This document shows positions 42,927-51,710 of a stretch of 64,000 nt of DNA, piece after piece. Origin of the DNA: a bacterium UBP4_UBA6127 (GTDB taxonomy: Bacteria; UBP4; UBA4092); the NCBI GenBank assembly GCA_002428325.1, contig DIVR01000021.1, positions 379 to 64,378 on the forward strand. Reading direction: 5' to 3'. Made by a program: the position numbers and the translations under genes. The notes below the pieces were generated by a model. The model saw nothing but the letters and a program-made list of their open reading frames with translations. It had not been told where the DNA came from and made no database searches. Position 1 is the stretch's first letter. Each line of letters starts with the position of its first letter.

Positions 42927-44483
42927 CTATTCAAACAATTCATAGATTGATTGACGGGCCAGGGGGGCATTGGTTGCTAATACCGTAATATCTTTGGTCC
43001 CCTGATGCCCATTGGCATCGGTGCAAGTAACAGTCACCACACCCACTTCAGGTCCTGTGGTTAAGGTTGCTTGGTTACCTGTTTCATTAGATATTGTTCC
43101 CATGGTTGAGGAGGAAACACTCCACGTGTAGGGAGCTGTTCCATCTCCGGTCTCTTCCAGGATAATCTGCTGCCCGACTCCAATTTCAATGGCATTGGTC
43201 GGGGAAATCTCAATTCCTTTGATGGAAATAGAATTGGTGCAATCCAGATTCCCGGATGTATCCTGAACCACTACAATGGCACGCCCTTTGGCGGTCGGAG
43301 TAAATAATCCGGTGGAGGATATCGATGCAGCCCCAGCAAGGACTTCAATACTGTATGAAGCACTGCCATCCCCGCCGTTTACAGTAAATTGAATAGTGGT
43401 TTCATTAGCCCAAATCTCATTCACAGGAAGGATGGTGTTGGGGACCAGGGTAATATCCCTGCGCAAACGGACAATATCTCCATCATAGGCATTGGTCATC
43501 ATGCATTCTGTATCATTGGCAAGCATCTGAGACATGGCCGGAGTCCGGAAATTAGCACCCACAGTTAAAATAGAGCTGGTCGGCAGCATATCCCCATAGA
43601 CCGCATCAAAGAAATAAATCCCGGTAGTATCGGCTGTCTGCACTGCATAAGGGGCATTATAAACCGCCACCACCCTGCTTTCATCAGGGCTCAAAGAGAT
43701 ATTTCTGAAACCATATCCTGAATTCTCGACCGCATTATGAATATCGATAGTAGTGAATACAGGATCCGGACTGTACCCGGAAGCGATACTGCCAGTATAT
43801 TTGTAAATCTTATTCACATAACGAGCGGCAATATACACCGAGTTGGAATCCTTTTTAGCAACACTGCCTTCCCAGACATAACCGCCTCCATTGGCCGTGT
43901 CCACATCAAAACTCTGTAGAGGACTGATCTGTGTTCCATTCCAGGTGCTGGGATGAGAATAAATCTCTACCCGTTTCTTATTAATGCTGGTCAGGTTGGA
44001 ATACTGGAAAATGTAATAATTTACGTAGATTCGACCCTGGTCATCGCAACTGACCCCATAAACTCGGGCATTGGTGGTAGGAGTCGGCACCACGGGCGTC
44101 ATGGTCTTGGGATTCAAATCCATATCCCAAGAATAAAGCCGACAATTCACATTATCGGCCACCACCACCCAACCGTCCGGGGTGACTGTAATTCCACGTA
44201 TTCCCGAAGTATTTCCCGAGCCCAGGGTAGTCCCTGTACCCCAATTGGTTGCGGTCGTGATGACATAAGTGGTATTATCGGAAAAAACCATCTTGTGAAT
44301 ATATCCGGCATTAATGTTAGCTTCAAAAAAGGTGGTGTCATTGACCCTGCATAATCCCCACCCTCGGTTTGCATCTACATACTGATTCGCAACCTTCCAA
44401 GATGTAGTCAGGGCCTGTTCGGCGGCGGCCATGGAGACCATGACAAACAACGCCAAAACCATCATTACTATTACTTTTTTCAT
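42927..44483 (-). CDS. Secreted propeller protein with C-terminal Ig-like domains
   Basis: The 518-residue product has a signal peptide (MKKVIVMMVLALFVMVSMAAA). A beta-propeller-like region spans about 30-345 (GIRGITVTPDGWVVVADN, YGVSCDDQGRIYVNY, NISLSPDESRVVAVYN). Two Ig-like domains follow at about 355-430 and 430-505 (DGSASYSIEVLAG, GTAPYTWSVSS, VTVTCTDANGHQG). The end is NAPLARQSIYELFE. No enzyme motif was seen. It resembles the product at 38995-40473 in plan but with the Ig part at the other end. GAGAC lies upstream of the ATG. Confidence 0.75.
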   Translation of the reverse strand: MKKVIVMMVLALFVMVSMAAAEQALTTSWKVANQYVDANRGWGLCRVNDTTFFEANINAGYIHKMVFSDNTTYVITTATNWGTGTTLGSGNTSGIRGITVTPDGWVVVADNVNCRLYSWDMDLNPKTMTPVVPTPTTNARVYGVSCDDQGRIYVNYYIFQYSNLTSINKKRVEIYSHPSTWNGTQISPLQSFDVDTANGGGYVWEGSVAKKDSNSVYIAARYVNKIYKYTGSIASGYSPDPVFTTIDIHNAVENSGYGFRNISLSPDESRVVAVYNAPYAVQTADTTGIYFFDAVYGDMLPTSSILTVGANFRTPAMSQMLANDTECMMTNAYDGDIVRLRRDITLVPNTILPVNEIWANETTIQFTVNGGDGSASYSIEVLAGAASISSTGLFTPTAKGRAIVVVQDTSGNLDCTNSISIKGIEISPTNAIEIGVGQQIILEETGDGTAPYTWSVSSSTMGTISNETGNQATLTTGPEVGVVTVTCTDANGHQGTKDITVLATNAPLARQSIYELFE

Positions 44484-44812
44484 AACTCTTGTCTCCTATT
44501 TTAGTTTTTTAATGGTTCTAAGTACTTAATACATTAAATCCACTTCTAAAACATTTGAGTAAAACAAGAACTTTTATCTTTCACCTCCTTCTATTTTTTC
44601 GTTGCTTGGAAGAATATTTCTGGTCATTACAACTCTTCCAGTCCTCTGTTACGCGTAGTATAAAACGACCCCCTATCCCTGTCAAGCAAAAATGTAGATT
44701 ATTATTCAAAACTTAACTATTTTGTATTATTCAATTCAGTTCACTCATATTAAGACAGAAAAGCCCGGTGAAGAAAATCTCCCCACCGGGCATCAAAATC
44801 AGCGTTTGTATA
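44484..44812. other. 329-bp intergenic region with pilin terminator
   Basis: It holds the leader of the propeller gene on the left. On the right is a terminator of the first pseudopilin gene: GCCCGGTG (44763-44770) pairs with CACCGGGC (44784-44791), then TTTTCTG on the leftward strand. A strong AGGAGGTGA near 44582-44590 on the leftward strand has no good start codon after it. Confidence 0.6.
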
Positions 44813-45433
44813 TTACTCTTCAGTTACTACACCTTTTTGAGAACGAATAATATCTCCATTTGAAACCGTTCCGTTACTAGGGTCATAAACCGCTAAACCA
44901 TCAAAAAAACCATGGCCGGCAGCATCTGTATAAGTTGCCACTCGATCCGGTCCCGCTGAACTTAATCGCCAAAAACCATATTTACGAATCGCCGTTTGAA
45001 CCTCTACTGTATCGCCTGGATGCGGAAACCAAGCTTCAGCCTGGGCAGAATTATGCCCTTTCAATTCCGCGTCATAATTAATATAACGATACCGGGTTCC
45101 CGGAGTCCCCGGAATTGCTGATGGCATTCCCTGCCGGAATAGATCATTGATTAATCCAGTAGAAATATAGGCAATAGGAGTAGAAATAACAGAGGGCAGA
45201 TACCAGGGCCAGCCAGTCGGGTCAATATCATCAGGATAAACATTATAGTCCACAAAATAAGATTCTAAAGCTGTTGTTAAAGTCTGTTCTTCTCCTTTGA
45301 CCCGCGATACCCTGGCTCGCGTCTGGGCAGCTAAAAAGTTCGGGATAGCAATCGCCGCCAAAATAGCAATAATCGCCACAACAATCAATAATTCAATTAA
45401 GGTAAAACCACTTTTTTCACTTTTCTTCATCAT
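44813..45433 (-). CDS. GspG-like type II pseudopilin 1
   Basis: The 206-residue prepilin has a short basic leader and the cleavage/methylation site SG|FTLIELLIVVAIIAILAAIAIPNF, here given in part as GFTLIELLIVVAIIA. The helix continues to AAQTRARVSRVKGEEQTLTTALESYFVDYNVYP. The C-terminal domain ends YDPSNGTVSNGDIIRSQK plus six residues. These are built into pseudopili or pilus-like fibres by type II secretion/type IV pilus systems. AGGAGG precedes the ATG. It has its own terminator and two paralogues upstream. Confidence 0.9.
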   Translation of the reverse strand: MMKKSEKSGFTLIELLIVVAIIAILAAIAIPNFLAAQTRARVSRVKGEEQTLTTALESYFVDYNVYPDDIDPTGWPWYLPSVISTPIAYISTGLINDLFRQGMPSAIPGTPGTRYRYINYDAELKGHNSAQAEAWFPHPGDTVEVQTAIRKYGFWRLSSAGPDRVATYTDAAGHGFFDGLAVYDPSNGTVSNGDIIRSQKGVVTEE

Positions 45434-45540
45434 TACACCTCCTTCCCTGAAAACCTAATAAGTATCACAAGCATCCGCTTCCGTCAACAATTTATTTCAT
45501 AATCACACTACAAAATTGCTTAAATCTTTCCTATCATTAA

Positions 45541-45574
45541 CAAAAAAGAGGCATTCCCCTTTAGGAAATGCCTC
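45541..45574 (-). terminator. Terminator of pseudopilin 2
   Basis: GAGGCATT (45548-45555) pairs with AATGCCTC (45567-45574), and on the leftward strand TTTTTTG follows. It lies 21 bases after the stop codon. Confidence 0.85.
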
Positions 45575-45594
45575 CGAAAAAAATTTACATAATA

Positions 45595-46173
45595 TTACCG
45601 AGGGCTGGAATCTTCATTAGGATTTTTCTGAGACCTCATGATATCCCCATTGGAAACGGTTCCATTGGTTGGATCATACGGAAAAAGAATGTTGTAGGAA
45701 TATCCTTGATAAGATAAATAACCTGTCGGCCCAAAAATCCGGTCTGGACCGGATGAACTCAATCTCCACTTCCCATAAAAACTACCATAAGCCTCTGCAG
45801 CCGCACTTCCCTTGATATACAGCGAATCCACTTCCATATAACGGTATCTCATGTAGGTAGCTGCACTGTCTGGAGCCCGGAAAGGGTCCAAAAAGGAATT
45901 AGAACTTAAATAGGCTATCGGTGTGGTGATCACATTGGGGACATACTGAGGCGCTGTCACAAAAGGCTCAACACACCAAGGGTATTCATTATTATCAACA
46001 AAATAGCTCTCTAAAGCGGTGGCCAATGATTGCAACTCTCCCTTAGCTCGTGATACTTTAGCTCTGGTCTGAGCGGCCAAAAAGTTGGGAATAGCAATGG
46101 CCGCCAAAATCGCAATAATCGCCACGACAATCAACAACTCAATCAGGGTAAAACCTTTTTTATTACTTTTCAT
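45595..46173 (-). CDS. GspG-like type II pseudopilin 2
   Basis: The 192-residue prepilin has leader MKSNKKG, the N-methylation motif FTLIELLIVVAIIA, the conserved AAQTRAKVSRAKGELQSLATALESYFVDNNEYP, and the tail PDRIFGP..YDPTNGTVSNGDIMRSQK. It is close to the neighbouring two genes in the first 60 residues and the last 20, but differs in the middle. This suggests duplication with diversification of the exposed face. AGGAGGTG precedes the ATG. No secretion or pilus assembly gene is adjacent. Confidence 0.9.
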   Translation of the reverse strand: MKSNKKGFTLIELLIVVAIIAILAAIAIPNFLAAQTRAKVSRAKGELQSLATALESYFVDNNEYPWCVEPFVTAPQYVPNVITTPIAYLSSNSFLDPFRAPDSAATYMRYRYMEVDSLYIKGSAAAEAYGSFYGKWRLSSSGPDRIFGPTGYLSYQGYSYNILFPYDPTNGTVSNGDIMRSQKNPNEDSSPR

Positions 46174-46521
46174 TCAATATTCACCTCCTCTATTTTTTTA
46201 TGTTTAATTAACTGTCTTTTTCGAAATTGCTTAGAATTTACCAATTTTGTAACCTTCTGTCAATAGTCCTACAAAAAAGAATCTTCTCATCAGGTTTACC
46301 GGAATGGGAAATACTGATGTAGATATTTTATATATTATTGAGATAATAGTGGTTACGAGATACTCACCATTCTCACAAATACTCCTTGAAAAAACAGCAT
46401 AATAATCATTTTTATTAATATAGACTCAATAGACCTATTAAGGCATAAATCTTTTTTCTGATTAATAGACAGGGGATGATGACCACAAGCGTATACCGAG
46501 AAAGCAATATAGGTTTCACCT
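46174..46521. other. 348-bp intergenic region
   Basis: AT-rich gap between the 70-residue unknown gene and pseudopilin 2, presumably containing the promoter of pseudopilin 2. I see no gene, clear terminator or repeat in it. Confidence 0.4.
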
Positions 46522-46734
46522 TCAGCCTCCATCAGATTCTAGAGGGAAAAGCCTCTCATTGAAGTATCCTTCAACAAAAGGAATTTGTTCGGAGAGGTAA
46601 CGGAGAGGGTCCGACCCTCTTTCCCTTGTTAAGCGACCTAGATCATAATGGTAATGAAACACATTGAGCCATAAAAAATCGGCATCCGTTAATGGATACC
46701 GATAAATCAACAGGGTATAGAATGAATCATTCAT
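46522..46734 (-). CDS. Unknown 70-residue protein coupled to pseudopilin 3
   Basis: The start ATG overlaps the pseudopilin 3 stop (ATGAATGA), so translation is probably coupled. The product, MNDSFYTLLIYRYPLTDADFL and onward, is rich in Tyr, Leu and Asp. It has no signal peptide or membrane helix and ends LFPLESDGG. I do not recognise the family. Its tight coupling to a pilin gene is the main argument that it is real; an accidental frame cannot be excluded. Confidence 0.5.
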   Translation of the reverse strand: MNDSFYTLLIYRYPLTDADFLWLNVFHYHYDLGRLTRERGSDPLRYLSEQIPFVEGYFNERLFPLESDGG

Positions 46735-47320
46735 AATTATTCGGGTGTTTCTGGCTGCGAATGATATCTCCATTGGAGACAGTTCCATTACTGGGGTCAT
46801 AAGCTATGGTAATGTCCCATAAACCAAAAGGGGTACCTTTCCCATCCGCATCCGGAGTATAGCCTTTATCCGGCCCCAGAGAAACTATACGCCAACCCCC
46901 AAAAGCGTTTTGGTAAGTTGCTGTATAAATATTCCTCCATCCTAAGGAACCATCTCCGGTATTAGAATATCGATATCGAGTTAATAAAGGGTCATCTCCA
47001 GGATTTAACGATCCCCGGAAAGGGTCTTTCAATAAATTGGATGAAATATAAGCTATCGGAGTGGTTACCTCATTGGGCATATACCAATAATAAGCTTGAT
47101 TCGACCATGTTTCTGATCCATCCTGGGGCCAAACATTATTATCCACATAATAAGATTCCAACGCTGTTGCCAATGTCTGCAGTTCTCCCTTAGCCCGGGA
47201 GACTTTTGCCCGGGTCTGGGCCGCCAGGAAATTAGGAATTGCTATCGCCGCTAAAATGGCTATGATCGCCACCACAATCAACAATTCAATCAAGGTAAAT
47301 CCTTTATTCTTTCTTTTCAT
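46727..47320 (-). CDS. GspG-like type II pseudopilin 3
   Basis: The 197-residue prepilin starts MKRKNKG|FTLIELLIVVAIIA. It has the shared RAKVSRAKGELQTLATALESYYVDNNVWP, a variable middle (ISSNLLKDPFRGSLNPGDDP), and ends YDPSNGTVSNGDIIRSQK plus six residues. I chose the ATG at 47318-47320 because AGGAGGTG lies about ten bases upstream; a GTG twelve bases earlier overlaps that Shine-Dalgarno and is unlikely. It is the first of the three paralogues in transcription order. Confidence 0.9.
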   Translation of the reverse strand: MKRKNKGFTLIELLIVVAIIAILAAIAIPNFLAAQTRAKVSRAKGELQTLATALESYYVDNNVWPQDGSETWSNQAYYWYMPNEVTTPIAYISSNLLKDPFRGSLNPGDDPLLTRYRYSNTGDGSLGWRNIYTATYQNAFGGWRIVSLGPDKGYTPDADGKGTPFGLWDITIAYDPSNGTVSNGDIIRSQKHPNNYE

Positions 47321-47583
47321 GATCTTAAGCACCTCCTTTCCAGTTATTTAATTTCTCACTTAATCACTATCTACATCTCTTTCCTCATTATCAGAATCCC
47401 TCTTCCTTTTGTCAAGTCTCTTATCTAAAGAGTCCATTTAATCACCCTTTTTTACCTATTTTCCTGTGGTATAATTCAAGGAGAAATATTGATAAATTCA
47501 GTCAATAATAGAGTTTTTTTCCAAACCCAAGCAGCGGGGAAGAAAAAAGGAGCTGTTTAGGGAAGGAAGAGAGGGATCCAGGA

Positions 47584-49152
47584 ATGAAAGTCACCCTGAT
47601 TACGCCATGTCCGGCGGACATAGCCGCTTATGGGGTTCGAGCCTTATCGGCCTATATAAAAGAAAAGACATCTCATCAAGTGAATTTAATCCTTCTGCCT
47701 GGGGGGTTGGAATTACTGGATTCAGAGAATTTTGCCCAATATCGGTATCCCCAAAGGGTCTTGGAACAGATTGGGGAAATATGCCGGGATTCCGGATTCA
47801 TTGGAATATCTTTCATGACTAATTATTACGACCGGGCAGTGGAAGTAACCCATTACCTCCGGGAAAGATATCCTGATAAACATATCAGCTGGGGAGGTAC
47901 CCATCCTACCATCAAACCCCTGGAAGCTCTTGAGTTTGCCGATTCGGTCTGCCTGGGGGAGGCCGAAGAATCTCTGGTGGAACTATTGGAAAAGATGGAG
48001 GCCGGTGAGAATTTTACCGGAACCCGAAACTTCTGGTTCAAGGATCCCTCCCATCCAGGCCAATACCTGAAAAACACCAAACGCCCCCTGTTACAGGACC
48101 TGGATAAGATTCCTCCTTATGATTATGAGCTGGATAACCAGTACTTTTTTGACCATCTAAAAGGGGAAATCATTCCCCTGGATTATGAGACCTTCCATAA
48201 GGCCAGTAATGTCCTGCCTTATTTTGATAATAAACTCCTTAAATCTTATCGGACCATGACCACCCGGGGGTGCCCTCACCGTTGCAATTATTGCAGTAAT
48301 TCCTGGTTGAGGGATATGTATGCCCCAGAACACTTTTTTCGGCACCGGGGACCGGACCATTGCATCCGTGAGTTGAAAGATATCAAAACCCGTTTCCCCT
48401 TTATTGAGATTATCCAATTTTTTGACGATACCTTTTTTGCCCATTCCTCCAAATGGCTGGAAGAATTCCTGCCGAAATACAAGCAAGAAATCGGGCTACC
48501 TTTTTATTGCCAATGTTCACCCGCCACGGTCTCTGAAAAGAAAATGGAGATGATGTTGGATGCCGGGATGTGTTATGTAGAAATGGGTATTCAGACCGGT
48601 TCTGATTCCATTCAGAGGCTTTATGACCGGCGAACCCCTAAAGAACTCATCGTTAAAGCCACCCAAATTATTAATAAATATGTGGACCGGCTGATTCCGC
48701 CTACATACCATTTTATTATTGATAACCCCTGGGAATCCCACCAGGAAACCCGGGAAACTATTGACCTGTTAACGCAGATACCCAAACCGTACAATCTGGT
48801 ATTATCGAGTTTGCTGTTTTATCCGGCGACAGCCTTGTTGGACAGGGCTATGAAAGAGGGATTGGTGACCGATGAATTGAAACAAGTCTATCGACAGCCT
48901 TTCCTGAATCCAAAACCCAATTATCTGAATGCCCTGATGTATGCTTCCCAGTATGGGACTCTTCCCAACCCCCTGATAAAGACCCTTTCAACCAACAGGG
49001 TTATTCAGGCCATGGATAAAAAAGGATTATCTCCCTTCTATGGGATGGTCTTTAAAGCAACCGACCTGGCTCACCTGTTGAACAGGGGACGTTGCGCAGT
49101 CATGGCGGGAGATTTTGGCCGGATCGTCAACTACTTCCGGCGGATAAAATAG
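47584..49152 (+). CDS. B12-binding domain radical SAM protein 1
   Basis: The 522-residue protein has an N-terminal cobalamin-binding-like Rossmann domain (residues 1-145, MKVTLITPCPADIAAYGVRALSAYI, SWGGTHPTIKPLEAL). A radical SAM domain follows with Cys230-x3-Cys234-x2-Cys237 (TRGCPHRCNYC), then a C-terminal helical part. Such proteins include methyltransferases and ring-forming enzymes of lipid and cofactor metabolism; the specific reaction is unknown. The B12 domain lacks an obvious DxHxxG. It is followed after 24 bases by a paralogue, forming a two-gene unit. Confidence 0.85.
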   Translation: MKVTLITPCPADIAAYGVRALSAYIKEKTSHQVNLILLPGGLELLDSENFAQYRYPQRVLEQIGEICRDSGFIGISFMTNYYDRAVEVTHYLRERYPDKHISWGGTHPTIKPLEALEFADSVCLGEAEESLVELLEKMEAGENFTGTRNFWFKDPSHPGQYLKNTKRPLLQDLDKIPPYDYELDNQYFFDHLKGEIIPLDYETFHKASNVLPYFDNKLLKSYRTMTTRGCPHRCNYCSNSWLRDMYAPEHFFRHRGPDHCIRELKDIKTRFPFIEIIQFFDDTFFAHSSKWLEEFLPKYKQEIGLPFYCQCSPATVSEKKMEMMLDAGMCYVEMGIQTGSDSIQRLYDRRTPKELIVKATQIINKYVDRLIPPTYHFIIDNPWESHQETRETIDLLTQIPKPYNLVLSSLLFYPATALLDRAMKEGLVTDELKQVYRQPFLNPKPNYLNALMYASQYGTLPNPLIKTLSTNRVIQAMDKKGLSPFYGMVFKATDLAHLLNRGRCAVMAGDFGRIVNYFRRIK

Positions 49153-49176
49153 GTTTATTCAAACAAGGAGCAATGA

Positions 49177-50697
49177 ATGAAAATCGTATTAATCTCCCCG
49201 TTTCCCACCCTTTCTGCCCTTGGGGTAAGGGGACTCTCATCCTGGCTGAAACAAAATGGACACCAAGTCCAGGTTTTCCATATGGCACGCCCTTCAATGG
49301 AATTCTCGGATAAACTTGAATATAGGCTTCAATATCCCGATAAAGCCTATGACCAACTGGCTGAATTATGCAAAGATTGCCAGTTAATTGGAATCTCCCT
49401 CTTCACCCAGCACTATGAAGGAGCTCTCCATATCACGGAAGCTTTAAAGAAAAGGATTCCCCAAATTCCTGTTATCTGGGGTGGCATCCATCCCACGGTA
49501 AAACCGGATGAATGTATTGAACATGCTGATTTCATCTGCCGGGGTGAAGGAGAAGAAAGCCTGTTGGAACTGGTTACCCGGATGGAAAAAGGTGAAAACC
49601 TGACAACCATCCCCGGTATCTGGGCCCGTAAAGGAAAAGATATCTTCAAAAATCCTGAATGGCCCCTGGTTGAAGACTTGGATCGATATCCAATCTATGA
49701 TTATGGCATAGATGACCATTTTATCTACCTGGAAAATGAAGAGAAAATCACCCCCATGACTTGGGAGCTTCTGAAAGACCATATGGACAAGGATGCCCTT
49801 GATTCCAAAAAAGGCTCTCAGGGTAAGGGGACACTGTATTCCACTCTTGGAACCCGGGGCTGCCCTTTAAATTGTTCTTATTGCTGTAATAATGCTTATC
49901 GAAAACTCTATCCCCGCCAGAAATATGTCAGGCATAGAAGCATTGGTCATATTATCAGTGAATTGGTCTGGGTCCGGGAACATATGCCCTGGGTTACCAT
50001 GGTCTGTTTTGAAGATGATTCCTTCCTGACCGCCTCTATTGAGGAAATTCAGGAATTCGCCCGGCTTTATAAAGATAATGTAGGGCTTCCCTTTCGCTGC
50101 CTCCATGAACCACTGACTTTTAACCTGGAAAAAATGAATGCCTTGCTGGAAGCTGGCTTGGTGGGTATTCAAATGGGCATTGAAACGGCTGCCCCCAATA
50201 CCCTGAAAATGTACAACCGGGGAGGTCTGGGTAAGAAAATCATGGAAGCGGCCCAGATTCTGGCCGATGTTTCAAAAACTTCCCAGAAGCCTTTCTATAT
50301 CCTTTATGACTTGATTATCGATAATCCCTGGGAAACCGATGATGACCTTCTGGAAACAGTGAAATTTGTTGTGGATCTGCCGGGTAATTTCCACTTAAAT
50401 ATCTTCAGCCTGGTCTTTTATCCCGGGACAGAACTCTATGAACGAGCCAAACGGGAAGGCCTCCTGACAGATGAAACTAAACAGATTTACCGGAAAACTC
50501 CTGATATTAAAAAGCAGACTTATATTTCTTTCCTGCTGATGCTTCTGAAAAAAAGAGTTCCTCATTTCATCTTAAGACCCCTGGTCCATCCTGCTGTGGT
50601 AAAAGTTCTCAATTATAAAAGATTCCGCTGGATTTACCAGTCTATTTTCAAAACCATCCATATCCTTCGTCAGGTCCCCCAAAGAACAGGAATCTGA
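49177..50697 (+). CDS. B12-binding domain radical SAM protein 2
   Basis: The 506-residue protein is homologous along its length to the preceding gene. It begins MKIVLISPFPTLSALGVRGLSSWL, has VIWGGIHPTVKPDECIEHADFICRGEGEESL, and the radical SAM site Cys229-x3-Cys233-x2-Cys236 (TRGCPLNCSYC). The motif EMGIxT that supports SAM binding appears as QMGIETA. Tandem paralogues suggest successive steps on related substrates or a heteromeric complex. The call of family is firm; substrate is unknown. It ends at a strong terminator. Confidence 0.87.
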   Translation: MKIVLISPFPTLSALGVRGLSSWLKQNGHQVQVFHMARPSMEFSDKLEYRLQYPDKAYDQLAELCKDCQLIGISLFTQHYEGALHITEALKKRIPQIPVIWGGIHPTVKPDECIEHADFICRGEGEESLLELVTRMEKGENLTTIPGIWARKGKDIFKNPEWPLVEDLDRYPIYDYGIDDHFIYLENEEKITPMTWELLKDHMDKDALDSKKGSQGKGTLYSTLGTRGCPLNCSYCCNNAYRKLYPRQKYVRHRSIGHIISELVWVREHMPWVTMVCFEDDSFLTASIEEIQEFARLYKDNVGLPFRCLHEPLTFNLEKMNALLEAGLVGIQMGIETAAPNTLKMYNRGGLGKKIMEAAQILADVSKTSQKPFYILYDLIIDNPWETDDDLLETVKFVVDLPGNFHLNIFSLVFYPGTELYERAKREGLLTDETKQIYRKTPDIKKQTYISFLLMLLKKRVPHFILRPLVHPAVVKVLNYKRFRWIYQSIFKTIHILRQVPQRTGI

Positions 50698-50716
50698 GTT
50701 CATTTCTACCAATACA

Positions 50717-50757
50717 AAAGACCCCATGAGTCCTAAAAAAGGGTTCATGGGGTCTTT
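50717..50757. terminator. Bidirectional terminator between convergent genes
   Basis: AAAGACCCCATGA (50717-50729) pairs with TCATGGGGTCTTT (50745-50757), 13 pairs, lying between the radical SAM gene and the leftward DUF3108 gene. T-rich sequence on both exits allows it to serve both. Confidence 0.85.
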
Positions 50758-50785
50758 ATATTAATAAACTTAGATGGTTTTCAAG

Positions 50786-51625
50786 CTAATCTGTATCAGG
50801 GTCTCCAGGGGAACGGAGCTGGCCCCGGACATCACCAAATAAAAGGACACCCCTGACCACAGCTTCCAGGGGAACCAGTTCCTTATCAAACCAAACCTCA
50901 ATATTTCCATCCCGGGATTCAAACAAGTCATCATCCATTCTTATTTTGACCAAAAACTGACGATTGGCATATTCCGTTTCTTTTCGAAGGCGGTTCTGAG
51001 CCTCTTCAATAGATGCAATATTGAGCCGAATCCGTTTTTCCTTTTTATCAGGACAGGTTTTCACATCAACAATTTTCCCTGGTTCGACTGTGCCATACAC
51101 TCCAAACCGGAGGTTATAAAAAGCACATAGAGGGTCATCATAATAAACCCCTTCAGGGATTGGATGGGTTCCATGCCCTACCAGTTTCCCTTTTTTCCAT
51201 TTTTGCCAGTTCACCAGGCGTTTCTCGTAGTCATATTCAGTAATCAGCTGCCGGGAAATCTTCCCGCTCCGAATAGTGATATTCTCAAATTTTTGGGAAA
51301 TCAGCCTCTTTCCATCAGGTGATACAATTACATGGGAAATGATTTTTTGAGACATATTTCTAAATAACAGTATCCGGATGAGTTTTGAGACTTTGGCTTC
51401 TAATGTTGCCACATATCCATGTTTAACAGTCGAATCTGGTTTAAAACTGAATTCAGCCTTGGCCGCATTGGGGAAAGGGAAAAAGCTCACACTATATTTC
51501 AGAGATTCTCCATCAAAATGGCTGCCAATATTTCTATGGTTTTGATATTCAACCGAATTTCCCGGCACTCCGGCCAGTAAAATCCAGACAAATAAAGACA
51601 AAGATAAAATTATTCGAAATTTCAA
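50786..51625 (-). CDS. Exported DUF3108-type protein
   Basis: The 279-residue product has a signal peptide (residues 1-24). A beta-rich domain begins with FDGESLKYSVSFFPFPNAAKAEFSF, the pattern of DUF3108 proteins (GExLxYxVxxxxxxAG). It also has DPLCAFYNLRFG, again family-like, and ends DVRGQLRSPGDPDTD. DUF3108 is a periplasmic domain of unknown role, related in fold to lipoprotein-carrier-like barrels. It lies at the downstream edge of the polysaccharide cluster, 86 bases from the ArnT-like gene, and may be co-transcribed with it. Confidence 0.65.
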   Translation of the reverse strand: MKFRIILSLSLFVWILLAGVPGNSVEYQNHRNIGSHFDGESLKYSVSFFPFPNAAKAEFSFKPDSTVKHGYVATLEAKVSKLIRILLFRNMSQKIISHVIVSPDGKRLISQKFENITIRSGKISRQLITEYDYEKRLVNWQKWKKGKLVGHGTHPIPEGVYYDDPLCAFYNLRFGVYGTVEPGKIVDVKTCPDKKEKRIRLNIASIEEAQNRLRKETEYANRQFLVKIRMDDDLFESRDGNIEVWFDKELVPLEAVVRGVLLFGDVRGQLRSPGDPDTD

Positions 51626-51710
51626 TACATTACTCCTGTGGGCATTAAAACATAATGCAGATAATTATATCTATTTTACCATCATTTCTGGGGATTCCTT
51701 AATCCTCAAC

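Noticed and set aside
44575..44600. Leader gene behind a strong AGGAGGTGA before the propeller gene
   Set aside because: No ATG or GTG at usable distance; a TTG gives only about 13 codons.
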